From NCBI RefSeq assembly GCF_002077175.1, contig NZ_CP014943.1, positions 3,286,001-3,350,000 on the forward strand: DNA of 64,000 nt. Reading direction: 5' to 3'. The notes below the pieces were generated by a model. That model worked only from the letters and a program-made list of their open reading frames with translations, made no database searches and was not told where the DNA came from. The DNA is from Colwellia sp. PAMC 21821. Its GTDB lineage: Bacteria > Pseudomonadota > Gammaproteobacteria > Enterobacterales > Alteromonadaceae. A program made the translations under genes and the position numbers. Below, one piece after another: positions 9,997-19,501 of the stretch (its first letter is position 1; every line of letters begins with the position of its first letter).

Positions 9997-10497
9997 TTAA
10001 AGCTTTTTACCTAGCCTTTTTTCAATTTGTTTTTTTTCCCAATCAGCACCAAAAAAGCTGTATACCTCAAATACACTCATCCCATGCGATATTACTCCAA
10101 TACCCCAGCCAAATGCCGCCCACCAAGCCCAATAATAACCAGGGCTAGTGATAAAGTTAACGATAAACAACCCTAGGATTACCACGCCATAATTAATAAG
10201 GTGACTATAAAATCCTTTAATGTCTCTCACATGCTCAATAACACGATTTTCTTCTTCGCTATATTTGTCTGAGCTCTCCATATTTTTTTCCTCCAATAAT
10301 TCATCAAGTTCAATTTCAAAAAAAGCGGCAAGAGATTTTAATGATTCCAAACCTGCTTTTTGACCTCGTTCAATGCGTTGAATCGTTCTTATATTTAAGC
10401 CACTGAACTGGGCTAATTGCTCCTGAGACCATGCTCTTTTAAGTCTTAATTTTCGGACGGTCTTTACTTCTCCTTGTTGCTGTTCGTATTGAACTAT
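9997..10497 (-). pseudogene. HTH + 2TM-domain protein without a usable start codon
   Basis: Reading leftward, the frame gives an XRE helix-turn-helix (KTVRKLRLKRAWSQEQLA, then SGLNIRTIQRIERG) followed by a C-terminal 2TM domain with the segments INYGVVILGLFIVNFITS and a Trp-rich second helix. The helix-turn-helix cannot be started normally: the in-frame codons between the stop at 10498-10500 and the domain contain no ATG, GTG or TTG. A Shine-Dalgarno-like AAGGAG sits just before the expected first codon, which reads GTA (10465-10467). An ATG at 10499-10501 is out of frame. TTG at 10348-10350 would start a protein lacking the DNA-binding domain. So the gene has lost its start by a small indel, uses a rare codon such as ATA, or carries a sequence error. 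The intact family is a membrane-anchored regulator of unknown role. Confidence 0.7.
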
Positions 10498-10592
10498 TCA
10501 TTATTAGATAAAGTTTTACTACGACTTTTACCTGACATTATAGTGACAGTTATTAAAAATCAACAGCTTATGTTTACTGTGTTACTGGCTGA

Positions 10593-13500
10593 TTATTCAA
10601 TTATAATTTCTTTTAGTTGTTTGGCTGCGTCGTCAAACTCATAAACTTCAACTTTTGCCATAATGTTTTTTAGTTGCTGGTGGTAGGGTTGCTGTTGGGT
10701 CATTGATAATAATGCATGAATGGTATCAATAGCGGCAACGTCATAATTCTCTACGTCAATTTTTAATTGGTTAATTAGACTTTTACAAGTAGAAATATTG
10801 AAATCTACATCGGTCTGCTTAGGGTGATTTAATACAGCTAACGCCACTTTAATAAGACTAAGTTCATCCCTACACTGGGTTAAAATGAGCGGGTTAATAT
10901 CCTCAAGGGCAGCGCTACTTTCTAATATTTGGCAAAGTTCATAAAGCTGTTTAGCACCTATGTTGCCTGCTACACCCTTTAAAGTATGGGCCAGTTGTTC
11001 AATTTCAGCAAAATTTTCCTTGGCGAATGCGTTTGCTATAGGCTCCATTGCGTTTGAATAGTTATCTTTAAATTTAAGCAGTAAACGCAGGTAAAGGCTA
11101 TGATTGTTTTGTGCTATGGTTAAGCCTGCCTTTGTGTCTATGCCGTAAAGTTTAGGGATGGCCGTTTGCTTCTTTTTACCTGATAATAAAGCGGCTTTAT
11201 CGTCGTTTGAACTTTTAACTTTATTTGAATTTTTAGGACTATTGAGCGTCACCCATTGTGCCAATTTAACAAATAATTCACTGGTATTGATGGGTTTACC
11301 AATATGTTCATTCATACCTGATTCGATAGCTTTTTCACGATCGCCTGCCATCACATTTGCGGTCATTGCTATAATAGGCAAATCGCTAAATCGTGGTTCT
11401 TGACGAAGTTCACGTGTGGTGGTGTAACCATCTTTTACGGGCATTTGGCAATCCATTAACACGGCATCAAACTGTTCATGGTTAAGGCGGTCTATCGCTT
11501 CTTGACCGTTATTGGTGATCACCACTTCAATACCATTTTTAGTTAGTAATTCTGTTGCTAATTCTTGATTAATTTCATTATCTTCAACCAGCAATATTTT
11601 TGCACCTTGCAATGTCTGTATTGCTGGCGACGATTCATGGTCAAATAAACTGTACTTTATGCTGCGGAGATTCTCGTGGCCCAAAGTGATCAATAAGCTG
11701 TCGAGCAAACTAGAAGAGGTTATCGGCTTACACATGATAAAATAGTTATCTTCTCCTTCGAGTGCTTGCATCGAATTTTTGTCATTATCGGGGAGAATAT
11801 GTAATAAGGGTAAATCAGTATATTTGTCTCGAATTAACGCAATATCGCGACAGTTTCCATCGTCACGGTAATTTATAAAGTCGATTATTAAAACATCAAT
11901 AATATTAGCTTGTTGACTTAGTTCAGGTAGCGCTTCGGCGACCGAGTCATAGCTTTCGACCATAAAGCCAAATGACTTTAGAATGCGCATTAAAATAGGT
12001 TGATTAGCTTTATTATCTGTTAGTAGAGCAACGTTTAAGCCTTTAATTGATGTTGATTTATCAGCGCTAATACTCTCCAATGACTGGCTTTGACAGTTGA
12101 TAGTAAAATGAAACTTACTGCCGATATTTTCTTCGCTTTCTAGCCAAATTTCGCCACCTAACAACTCAACAAGGCGCTTGCATATAGCTAATCCTAAGCC
12201 TGTGCCGCCATATTTTCTTGTTGTTGAAGCGTCAGCTTGGCTGAACGATTGAAATAGTTTTTCTTGTTGTGATGAACTCATGCCTATACCCGTGTCACAA
12301 ACAGAGAACTTTAAGATCACGTTATCGTCCTGTTTATTAATACATGAAACGTGAACTTTGATTTCACCTTGCTCAGTAAACTTAGCGGCATTACTGCCTA
12401 AGTTTGTTAATATTTGGCCGAGACGCAGTGGATCACCAATTAAATTGAGCGGGACACTTTTTTCAACATCAAAAATTAATTCAGTTTGTTTCTCATTGAG
12501 TTTATCAACTAACATATTACTGAGGTTATCGAGGATATCATCTAAGCTAAACGGGATTGATTCAATGTCGAGTTTATTCGCTTCTATTTTTGAAAAATCT
12601 AAAATATCATTAACAATACCCAGCAAAGACTCAGCAGCAATGTTGACCTTAGTAATCTGATTTTCTTGTTCTGGTGTTAAGTTGGTTTTCAATGCTAATG
12701 CCGACATACCAATAATAGCGTTCATTGGCGTGCGAATTTCATGCGACATATTAGCTAAAAAGTTAGATTTAGCTTTAACCGCATCTTCAGCTAAAGACTT
12801 TGCATGCGCGAGGGTTTGCTCTGCCATTTTTTGTTCACTGATATCGACAAATGTGCCCAATAATCCGCCAGCACTGCCATCAGCTTTTGCAAAACTTTTT
12901 ACCCAATACATAATGGTATGTTCCAAACCATCGCCGTAAACAAGCGGTATTTCCTTTCGTACCATGCCCATTGAAGCAATAAGCTCTGTATCTTCAGCTT
13001 GGTAGGCTTTTCGATCAGCTAATGGTAAATATTCTAAGTCTAGTACCGTTTTGCCGATCACATCTTGCCTTTTTACATTAAAGGTTTGCTCATAAGCACT
13101 ATTCACGCTAGTAATTTTTGAGTCAGGGTCTTTAACAAAGATTGGGTAGGGAATGGTGTCCGCTAAGGCCTGCTGGAAAACAATATGCTCAGTTAAGGCT
13201 GCATCATGCAGTTTACGTTCGGTAATATCTCGAATAATGGCGACAATAAAGCGGTCATTATGAATATCAAGTGCGCTAACCGTCACTTCTGCAGAGAACT
13301 CATGGCCGTTTTTTCGTTTGCCGGTAAGTTCGAGTAATTGTTTTTCTGGGGCCGGTTCATTCAATATATGATCAAAAATATGTAAGTTCGTTTCTTCGGG
13401 TAATAATAGCTCTATTTTTTGACCAATAAGCTCTGATTTATCGTAGCCAAACATAGTTAATACTTGCGAATTAACTAGGCTGTGTTCTCGATGCTTATCT

Positions 13501-16223
13501 AACATTAAGATAGCATCAGGTGCCGACTCCATTAACGCGGCAAATTGAGCTTGGGCTGCGTTTCTTTGCGTTATATCGATTAAGGTTAAGCGTATTTCGA
13601 TTAATTGTTCATTTTCATTATAAACCGGCAGGGCTGAGAGCATGGTATCTATTGTGGTTGTGTCACTTATGCTTACCGGAATTTCGCACTCTAAGGGGTG
13701 TGATTTAGTTTGAAATATTTGGTGAACATAATGCGCTGGTGCAACAAAATTTTGCCAGTTTAAAGTGGTAAATGTTTCGCGTGGACGCTTAAACATATGC
13801 GCAAATGCAACATTATGTTTAATAAATAAGCCTTGAGGGTCTAATGTCGCATAGGCGACCGGGGCATGTTCATATAGCTCCCAAAGTGCCCGTTCACGTT
13901 GATGCAACTCAGCAGTACGTTTTGCTACCTGTTGCTCTAGTTCTGCTTTTGAACGGCGCATATATTTTGTTGAACGTTGTCCAACAGAAATGGTAAAAAT
14001 GTTCGAGGTTAAGGTTAATAACAGGGTAATAAAGGCAATTAACATCAACTTATTACGTAGGGAATTAACCCCCAATAACGCTTCATTTACATCAATTTCT
14101 GTCGCAATACCAAAACCGTATTGATTGTCCCATAACCAAGCACCAAAAACGGAGACACCACGGTAATCGTTATAACCCAATATATTACTGGTTATTTTAT
14201 TGTTGGTAATTAGGCTAATATTATCTGAACGGGCACTATTAATCAGGTGACTTGCCATAAATGTAAATGGTAATTGTTGCATATCAAATACCGCGTCAGG
14301 ATTTTCCATTACATTGATTTTTGGTACTTTAAGTGTGATAAGTTGCTTACTCTTACTGTATTTTTGTAAGTAGTTAATGGCCGAAAATTCAGCTTCAAAT
14401 CGACTTCTAGAAAGCATTTGCCCTTGGTTAGTTACCAAGTAGCTTTCGCCTGAGTTACCAATGCGACCTTGCTGCATAATATGCGATATTTGACCGCTAG
14501 GTTGAATACGCATAGATAACGCCGCAATGACCTGATTATTTTCATTGAAGATTGGTGTGATCATAAACATACTGTATTGATCTATCGGCTTAACAGCGCT
14601 CCCCGATAAGTCCGATATATTCGATTTTGTTGGCGGTACAAAGTGACTTTCTCCAGTAAAAACAGCGGCTATAATATCGGGGTGTTGTTGGGCTATTAAG
14701 CTGATTTTGTCTAAGTTTTCGTTACGGTTAGAGCCAATATTGATATGTTCTGAACTGATAATCGAAAAGTCATTGCCCTCAATACTACTTTGACTAAAAT
14801 ATTGGCGAATTTTTTTTGTCGATTTTGAGGCGATAAGAGGCTCGTTTAGCGCCGACTGAAGATGTAGCTCTTTAGTGAGTTGTACGACTGTGTAGCTTTT
14901 AGCTATTTGTTTTAATAACCTTTCTTGAACACTGATCCAGTCATTAAGACGAGTTTTGGTTGCTTCTACGACAAACTCAAGATTTTTTTGCATGTTGGCG
15001 CGAGTAATTTTTTCATTGTCTTGCAGCGTTAAGTAAATAACACTAAAAATAATGGCTATATTGATTGCCGATATTGAATGCACGATAAATGGAAATTTTC
15101 TTGATGCCATAAACGCAGCGATGCGCTGTTGACTAATGAGTTTTGGTAAAAGTAATGTGGAAAATATTAATGCTAACGATATCAATACCATAATAAAAAT
15201 TAATGAGGTGCTGTTACTATCGTTCTTATGTTCTGGGACAAAGTCGATTAATGCGTCTTCAAGCAATAAGTTAGTGGGTATAAAAGGCGAGTCGATCATA
15301 TCCAACTGATGATATATCTCGCTAATTTTTTCCATGCGTGTGCGAGCGATTGAGCCAAGTGGAATGTACTTAGCTAAAATGATTTTACTAATTTCGTTAG
15401 CTTCAAAGCTTAAGTGACTATACGACTTTCCTTGGCTATTATATTTATCTTCAATTAATTTAATTATTTCTGACTGATGGTTAAGTGCATATTGCCAACC
15501 TTTAATGGTTGCTTGACGAATTGCTTGCACACGTTGAGGGTTGTTTTTCACCTCTGATTCACTGGTAAATAAGTTGTCACCATAAAAATCAATACCATAG
15601 TCTCTAGGACTGATAGTCAAAATTTCAATGTTTTCTTGTTTAAATTCAAATGGTTCATTCGTGCTATAAATTAAAATAGCATCAGTTGCACCAGACGTTA
15701 ACGCGGAAAGTTGCTCTGTTTGCTCTTGCCAAGTAAAAACTGATGCATCTTGTTTTGTTTGCATGAGCATTGCGGTTACGGGGGCATAGTTCTTAAACTT
15801 TTTATCCACCATGATGCGTTTGCCAATGAGATCAAATGGACTGGCTATGCCGGAGGAGCGCAATGTTGCGATAGTTGTGGGAGAGTGTTGAAATATTTGT
15901 GCGACAATAACGACAGGTTTTCCCTGACTTTTGTCTATGATTAAGCTCGAGTCACTTATGCCATAATCAGCGCGACCGTCGATAACATAATCTGTAACAT
16001 CACCAGGGCCGTTGAATTCTCTTAATTCAACCTCTAAGCCCAGTTCTTGATAAAATCCTTGCTCTTTTGCAGCATAATAACCCGCATATTGAAATTGATG
16101 AAACCAATTGAGTTGAATTGAAACTTTATCAAGTGCTTGGCCTGAAGCGTGGCTACTGAAAACAAAAGATAATGCACTGCATATGGCGATTAGGCCGTTT
16201 TTTTTGTGGAAAAAATTTAACAT
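10593..16223 (-). CDS. Giant hybrid sensor kinase with NMT1/THI5-like binding domain
   Basis: Start taken at ATG 16223, one base after the btuF-like stop, which gives 1876 residues and a proper signal peptide (MLNFFHKKNGLIAICSALSF...). Order of domains: periplasmic NMT1/THI5-like substrate-binding domain (about 30-330, beginning VSIQLNWFHQFQYAGYYAAK), membrane helices near 340-360 and 380-400, a periplasmic Cache-like sensor, a third helix near 722-742, three PAS domains (about 775-890, 895-1010, 1018-1130), HisKA with phospho-acceptor His1161 in NMSHEIRTP, HATPase, a degenerate receiver, a canonical receiver with Asp1591 in LMDCQMP, and an HPt domain with His1746 in LAHTLKGVAG. All relay residues are present. 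The binding domain resembles thiamine-precursor pyrimidine-binding proteins. No response regulator with an output domain lies next to it. Confidence 0.88.
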   Translation of the reverse strand: MLNFFHKKNGLIAICSALSFVFSSHASGQALDKVSIQLNWFHQFQYAGYYAAKEQGFYQELGLEVELREFNGPGDVTDYVIDGRADYGISDSSLIIDKSQGKPVVIVAQIFQHSPTTIATLRSSGIASPFDLIGKRIMVDKKFKNYAPVTAMLMQTKQDASVFTWQEQTEQLSALTSGATDAILIYSTNEPFEFKQENIEILTISPRDYGIDFYGDNLFTSESEVKNNPQRVQAIRQATIKGWQYALNHQSEIIKLIEDKYNSQGKSYSHLSFEANEISKIILAKYIPLGSIARTRMEKISEIYHQLDMIDSPFIPTNLLLEDALIDFVPEHKNDSNSTSLIFIMVLISLALIFSTLLLPKLISQQRIAAFMASRKFPFIVHSISAINIAIIFSVIYLTLQDNEKITRANMQKNLEFVVEATKTRLNDWISVQERLLKQIAKSYTVVQLTKELHLQSALNEPLIASKSTKKIRQYFSQSSIEGNDFSIISSEHINIGSNRNENLDKISLIAQQHPDIIAAVFTGESHFVPPTKSNISDLSGSAVKPIDQYSMFMITPIFNENNQVIAALSMRIQPSGQISHIMQQGRIGNSGESYLVTNQGQMLSRSRFEAEFSAINYLQKYSKSKQLITLKVPKINVMENPDAVFDMQQLPFTFMASHLINSARSDNISLITNNKITSNILGYNDYRGVSVFGAWLWDNQYGFGIATEIDVNEALLGVNSLRNKLMLIAFITLLLTLTSNIFTISVGQRSTKYMRRSKAELEQQVAKRTAELHQRERALWELYEHAPVAYATLDPQGLFIKHNVAFAHMFKRPRETFTTLNWQNFVAPAHYVHQIFQTKSHPLECEIPVSISDTTTIDTMLSALPVYNENEQLIEIRLTLIDITQRNAAQAQFAALMESAPDAILMLDKHREHSLVNSQVLTMFGYDKSELIGQKIELLLPEETNLHIFDHILNEPAPEKQLLELTGKRKNGHEFSAEVTVSALDIHNDRFIVAIIRDITERKLHDAALTEHIVFQQALADTIPYPIFVKDPDSKITSVNSAYEQTFNVKRQDVIGKTVLDLEYLPLADRKAYQAEDTELIASMGMVRKEIPLVYGDGLEHTIMYWVKSFAKADGSAGGLLGTFVDISEQKMAEQTLAHAKSLAEDAVKAKSNFLANMSHEIRTPMNAIIGMSALALKTNLTPEQENQITKVNIAAESLLGIVNDILDFSKIEANKLDIESIPFSLDDILDNLSNMLVDKLNEKQTELIFDVEKSVPLNLIGDPLRLGQILTNLGSNAAKFTEQGEIKVHVSCINKQDDNVILKFSVCDTGIGMSSSQQEKLFQSFSQADASTTRKYGGTGLGLAICKRLVELLGGEIWLESEENIGSKFHFTINCQSQSLESISADKSTSIKGLNVALLTDNKANQPILMRILKSFGFMVESYDSVAEALPELSQQANIIDVLIIDFINYRDDGNCRDIALIRDKYTDLPLLHILPDNDKNSMQALEGEDNYFIMCKPITSSSLLDSLLITLGHENLRSIKYSLFDHESSPAIQTLQGAKILLVEDNEINQELATELLTKNGIEVVITNNGQEAIDRLNHEQFDAVLMDCQMPVKDGYTTTRELRQEPRFSDLPIIAMTANVMAGDREKAIESGMNEHIGKPINTSELFVKLAQWVTLNSPKNSNKVKSSNDDKAALLSGKKKQTAIPKLYGIDTKAGLTIAQNNHSLYLRLLLKFKDNYSNAMEPIANAFAKENFAEIEQLAHTLKGVAGNIGAKQLYELCQILESSAALEDINPLILTQCRDELSLIKVALAVLNHPKQTDVDFNISTCKSLINQLKIDVENYDVAAIDTIHALLSMTQQQPYHQQLKNIMAKVEVYEFDDAAKQLKEIIIE

Positions 16224-16224
16224 T

Positions 16225-17037
16225 TTATCTGCGTTCAGCCCATTGCTTGATGATTTTAGCGAGCTGTTCAACACCATCGGTTAATGCTGCTGGTCCAGGC
16301 TGTAAAATATCGGTAGAGTTTATCTCGTAAATATCATCATTTTTTATTGCCGGTATAGCTTGCCAACCTGCTCTGGAAGTTACTTTTTCTTTATCAAATT
16401 TACGACCACACCAAGAGGCGATGTATATATCAGGATTTTTAGCAATAACATCACTGGCATCGGCCACAATGCGGTTTTTAGCTAACGACTGTGTTGAAAA
16501 CTCTTGGTAGCAATCTATTCCGCCCGCAATTTCTATTAACTCACTAACCCAACCAATACCGGTGATGATAGGATCGAACCACTCTTCGAAATAAACCTTT
16601 GGCCGAGCTGGTAGTTTATCTGCTTGCTGTTTAATGCTGCGTAAATTTTTTTGCATGTCTGCAACAAGTTTTTCGCCTTTTTCTGGTTGGCCAATTAATC
16701 CTGACAAAGTGCGAATCATCTGCAGGATTTCGCTAATACTGCGATGATTAAAACAGTGAACTTGTATACCTTCTTTGATCAAGTCGGCAACGATATCAGC
16801 TTGCATATCAGAAAATGCTAAGACTAAATCTGGCTTTAACGATAATATTTTTTCGGTTCTTGCCGTTATATAGGCACTGACTTTTGTTTTCTCTTTTCGA
16901 GCGCGTTCAGGACGCATGGTATAAGCTGAAATCCCAATTATACGGTGATCTTCTTCCATAAGATAAAGCGCTTCGGTGGTTTCTTCTGTTAAGCAGATAA
17001 TTCGCTCTGGCCATTTAGGTTCAGGAACAGGGATCAT
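16225..17037 (-). CDS. BtuF-like cobalamin-binding protein without signal peptide
   Basis: A 270-residue member of the periplasmic-binding family that includes BtuF (helical-backbone metal/corrinoid receptor). Typical segments: ERIICLTEETTEALYLM, KILSLKPDLVLAFSDMQ, VYFEEWFDPIITGIGWVSEL and DIYIASWCGRKFDKEK. The ATG at 17037 has a good AAGGAA ribosome site, and the in-frame codons upstream encode no signal peptide, so as written the protein should be cytoplasmic, unlike classical BtuF. It ends one base before the start of the giant sensor kinase, so the two are very probably co-transcribed. No BtuC or BtuD is nearby. Binding of a corrinoid is inferred from family and from the B12 locus next door. 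Confidence 0.7.
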   Translation of the reverse strand: MIPVPEPKWPERIICLTEETTEALYLMEEDHRIIGISAYTMRPERARKEKTKVSAYITARTEKILSLKPDLVLAFSDMQADIVADLIKEGIQVHCFNHRSISEILQMIRTLSGLIGQPEKGEKLVADMQKNLRSIKQQADKLPARPKVYFEEWFDPIITGIGWVSELIEIAGGIDCYQEFSTQSLAKNRIVADASDVIAKNPDIYIASWCGRKFDKEKVTSRAGWQAIPAIKNDDIYEINSTDILQPGPAALTDGVEQLAKIIKQWAERR

Positions 17038-17264
17038 GTATTTTCCTTGTGACTCTTGGTTGTTATTATTAATAGCAGTATCGTTACGCAGTTATTTTAT
17101 AGTTTGATAACGCTAGCTGTTTTTACTTTATCAAAAAGTGAGACACAATGATTAATTTTTTAGTGACGATCTTATTGCACAACAGTTAGTTGATAATGCA
17201 ATAAGTATATTTGATAGACTGTGACATGATTTAATTGTAAATCATTTAGTGACTGTATACATAA

Positions 17265-17283
17265 ATACCAAGTTGATTAATTA
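17265..17283 (+). repeat. Solo repeat ATACCAAGTTGATTAATTA
   Basis: A 19-base word that recurs with one change at 49159-49177. Both copies end a few bases upstream of a ribosome-binding site and start codon. It resembles the end of the inverted-repeat element at 4614-4774. Confidence 0.5.
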
Positions 17284-17294
17284 GGAGCATAGGG

Positions 17295-17969
17295 TTGTCA
17301 GTATTTAACGTTTATTTATTACGCCACGGTGAATTAGTGCAAACAGGTATTCTATGTGGTCGCACTGATATTGCGCTATCTGATACGGGCAAAAAACAGC
17401 TTGTTAATGCCATTCAATACCTGCCTAATATATCACATTGCTATAGCTCTCCACTGATTCGTTGCCGCGAATTTGCTGAAAAATTTTGCCAAAAAAATGA
17501 ATTGCCCATACAGGTTTTAGCTGAATTACAAGAGATGAACTTTGGTGACTGGGACGGAAAAAGTTATCAATCCCTTTGGCAACCAGAACTGGAACCAGAT
17601 CAACAGATCGAACTTTCTTCAGATAAAAAAATACCAACCTTAGGTGATTTTTGGCAAAACCCATGGCAATGCCAGCCTCCTAATGGTGAAACAATGGCAA
17701 GTTTTACGCAACGTGTTGATAAATTTTGGCATAATTTGTTAGCACAACTGGAGCAATCTCATCTTCATAAAAATAAGCAAAACCAAGCAGTAAATACTTT
17801 AGTGTTTAGTCATGGTGGTGTTATTCGGTATATTTTGGCTAAAGTGTTGGGTTTACCAATACCTGGTGTTAATCATATGGCCAATCTTGATGTACCTTAT
17901 GGCGGGCTAATTCATCTTCAAATTACGATTGACGATAAGGGTAAAGCTTGGCCTAAATTGATGCTCTAG
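17295..17969 (+). CDS. cobC: Alpha-ribazole phosphatase-like histidine phosphatase (copy 1)
   Basis: 224 residues, histidine-phosphatase fold: LLRHGE near the N-terminus supplies the phospho-accepting His, RCREFA the second basic pocket residue, and VFSHGGVIRY the second His. CobC removes the 5' phosphate of alpha-ribazole phosphate or of adenosylcobalamin phosphate in nucleotide-loop assembly. The start is TTG at 17295 behind AGGAG. It lies alone between the btuF-like gene and the first riboswitch, about 470 bases upstream of cobT. A second, shorter homologue is encoded at 26944-27525, so one of the two may have another substrate. Confidence 0.75.
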   Translation: MSVFNVYLLRHGELVQTGILCGRTDIALSDTGKKQLVNAIQYLPNISHCYSSPLIRCREFAEKFCQKNELPIQVLAELQEMNFGDWDGKSYQSLWQPELEPDQQIELSSDKKIPTLGDFWQNPWQCQPPNGETMASFTQRVDKFWHNLLAQLEQSHLHKNKQNQAVNTLVFSHGGVIRYILAKVLGLPIPGVNHMANLDVPYGGLIHLQITIDDKGKAWPKLML

Positions 17970-18095
17970 TATAAAAGCTGACAGTTATTTATGAATTTGC
18001 CTTTTAGCTGTGTTAAAAAAAACTTGCTATTTTGTCCTAGCTGTCGATAATCTCGCCATTAAATTAATAATGTCATATTCAATTTTACTTTCTTT

Positions 18096-18260
18096 GATGG
18101 GAAAACCATTGTTGAGAATGTAAAACTGGGAATGTGGTGAAAGTCCACAACTGTACCCGCAACTGTAAACAGAACGATATATCGCCAAGTCATCATGTAA
18201 TAAAGTGATTTGTGTAGAGTATATCTAGATGCTGTAAGTCAGGATACCAGGGGAAATATG
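18096..18260 (+). ncRNA. Cobalamin riboswitch 1 (leader of cobT-S-U-Q)
   Basis: The conserved core is visible: GGTGAAAGTCCAC, then CTGTACCCGCAACTGTAA, and a B12-box-like GTCAGGATACCAGG at about 18238-18251. The middle part is shorter and more diverged than in the third riboswitch of this locus. The sequence after the aptamer (GAGCGGGTTACTCGGGC followed by a T-rich run, about 18278-18320) could form the expression-platform hairpin. Cobalamin binding is expected to lower expression of the downstream operon. Confidence 0.9.
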
Positions 18261-18436
18261 TGCATTAATTACCACGTCGAGCGGGTTACTCGGGCATTGG
18301 ATTTTTTATCTTTTTTCATTTTGACCATGTCATTCTTGAAACCAGATTTCTCCCATTAAACCTCAAAACCGTATCGACGTTAATCATATATATCAGCCAA
18401 CTTAATTTTATGGTTTGGTACTATTTAGGCGTTAAA

Positions 18437-19501
18437 ATGTTTGATATTCAAGCGGTAAGTGACGAACACTCAGAAAAAATTCAAGCGGTAATTAATGGTA
18501 AAACAAAGCCATTAGGTGCCCTGGGAGAGCTTGAGCACTTAGCAAAGCAAATCGCTAAAATTCAGCTGACAACTGCCGATTTTGAAGCGCCTAAGCTCAG
18601 TCAGTATAAGTTACAATTAAACCATCCTCATTTAACTGTTTTTGCAGGCGACCATGGTGTTGCTAGCGAAGGTGTATCCATTGCGCCTAGTGAAGTCACT
18701 CGCCAAATGGTGGCAAATTTTGCTGGCGGTGGCGCAGCCATTAATGTCTTTAGTCAACAACTTGGCTGGACGTTAAATATTGTCGATGCAGGTATTTTAC
18801 AACCGGTATTATCAACAGCCGTTCTAAACCAACGTTTAGGCAATATTACCCAAGCCATTAATAATCAAGAAGCAATGACTCAAAAGCAAGTTGAGCAAGG
18901 CTTTATTTTTGCTAAAAAACATATTGCTGAGATCAAGAATACTGGTTGTAATATTATGGCTTTTGGTGAAATGGGTATAGGTAACACCACGATTGCTTCC
19001 GCAATAATGGCCGCCATAATGAATATTCCAGCCAGCGAAGCGGTGGGGCGTGGTACCGGCGTTTCTGATGAAATAGTGCTGAAGAAACAACAAGTGGTAG
19101 AGCAAGCGTTAGCTCTTCATCGCGATAACCTCACTGATGCTGAGTCTATTTTACGCTGCTTAGGTGGTTTTGAAGTTGTTCAGATCACCGCAGCAATGCT
19201 TGCAGCGGCAGAAAATCGCATGTTAATTATTGTCGACGGTTTTATTTGTACCGCTGCGGCCATGTTGGCCATTAAGTTTAATGCCAACGTGAAAAACTAT
19301 ATGGTGTTTGCGCATTGTTCAGGTGAGCAAGGTCACGAAAAAATGTTGCAATGGTTAGAAGTTAAGCCCTTATTAAATTTAGGCTTGCGCTTAGGTGAAG
19401 GTACAGGTGCGGCATTAGCGCTACCAATCATACAAGCAGCAGTAGCCTTTTATAATGATATGGCAAGCTTTGCCGATGCTGAGGTAACCGATGTTACCTG
19501 A
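18437..19501 (+). CDS. cobT: Nicotinate-nucleotide--dimethylbenzimidazole phosphoribosyltransferase
   Basis: Makes alpha-ribazole phosphate from the lower-ligand base and nicotinate mononucleotide. 354 residues from the ATG at 18437; an earlier in-frame ATG at 18410 has no ribosome site and would add nine poorly fitting residues. Family landmarks: KTKPLGALGELEHLA at the start, FAGDHGV, GEMGIGNTTIASAI, and the catalytic glutamate in LGEGTGAALALPI near the C-terminus. First gene of a tight operon behind riboswitch 1; its end overlaps cobS by 11 bases. Confidence 0.95.
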   Translation: MFDIQAVSDEHSEKIQAVINGKTKPLGALGELEHLAKQIAKIQLTTADFEAPKLSQYKLQLNHPHLTVFAGDHGVASEGVSIAPSEVTRQMVANFAGGGAAINVFSQQLGWTLNIVDAGILQPVLSTAVLNQRLGNITQAINNQEAMTQKQVEQGFIFAKKHIAEIKNTGCNIMAFGEMGIGNTTIASAIMAAIMNIPASEAVGRGTGVSDEIVLKKQQVVEQALALHRDNLTDAESILRCLGGFEVVQITAAMLAAAENRMLIIVDGFICTAAAMLAIKFNANVKNYMVFAHCSGEQGHEKMLQWLEVKPLLNLGLRLGEGTGAALALPIIQAAVAFYNDMASFADAEVTDVT

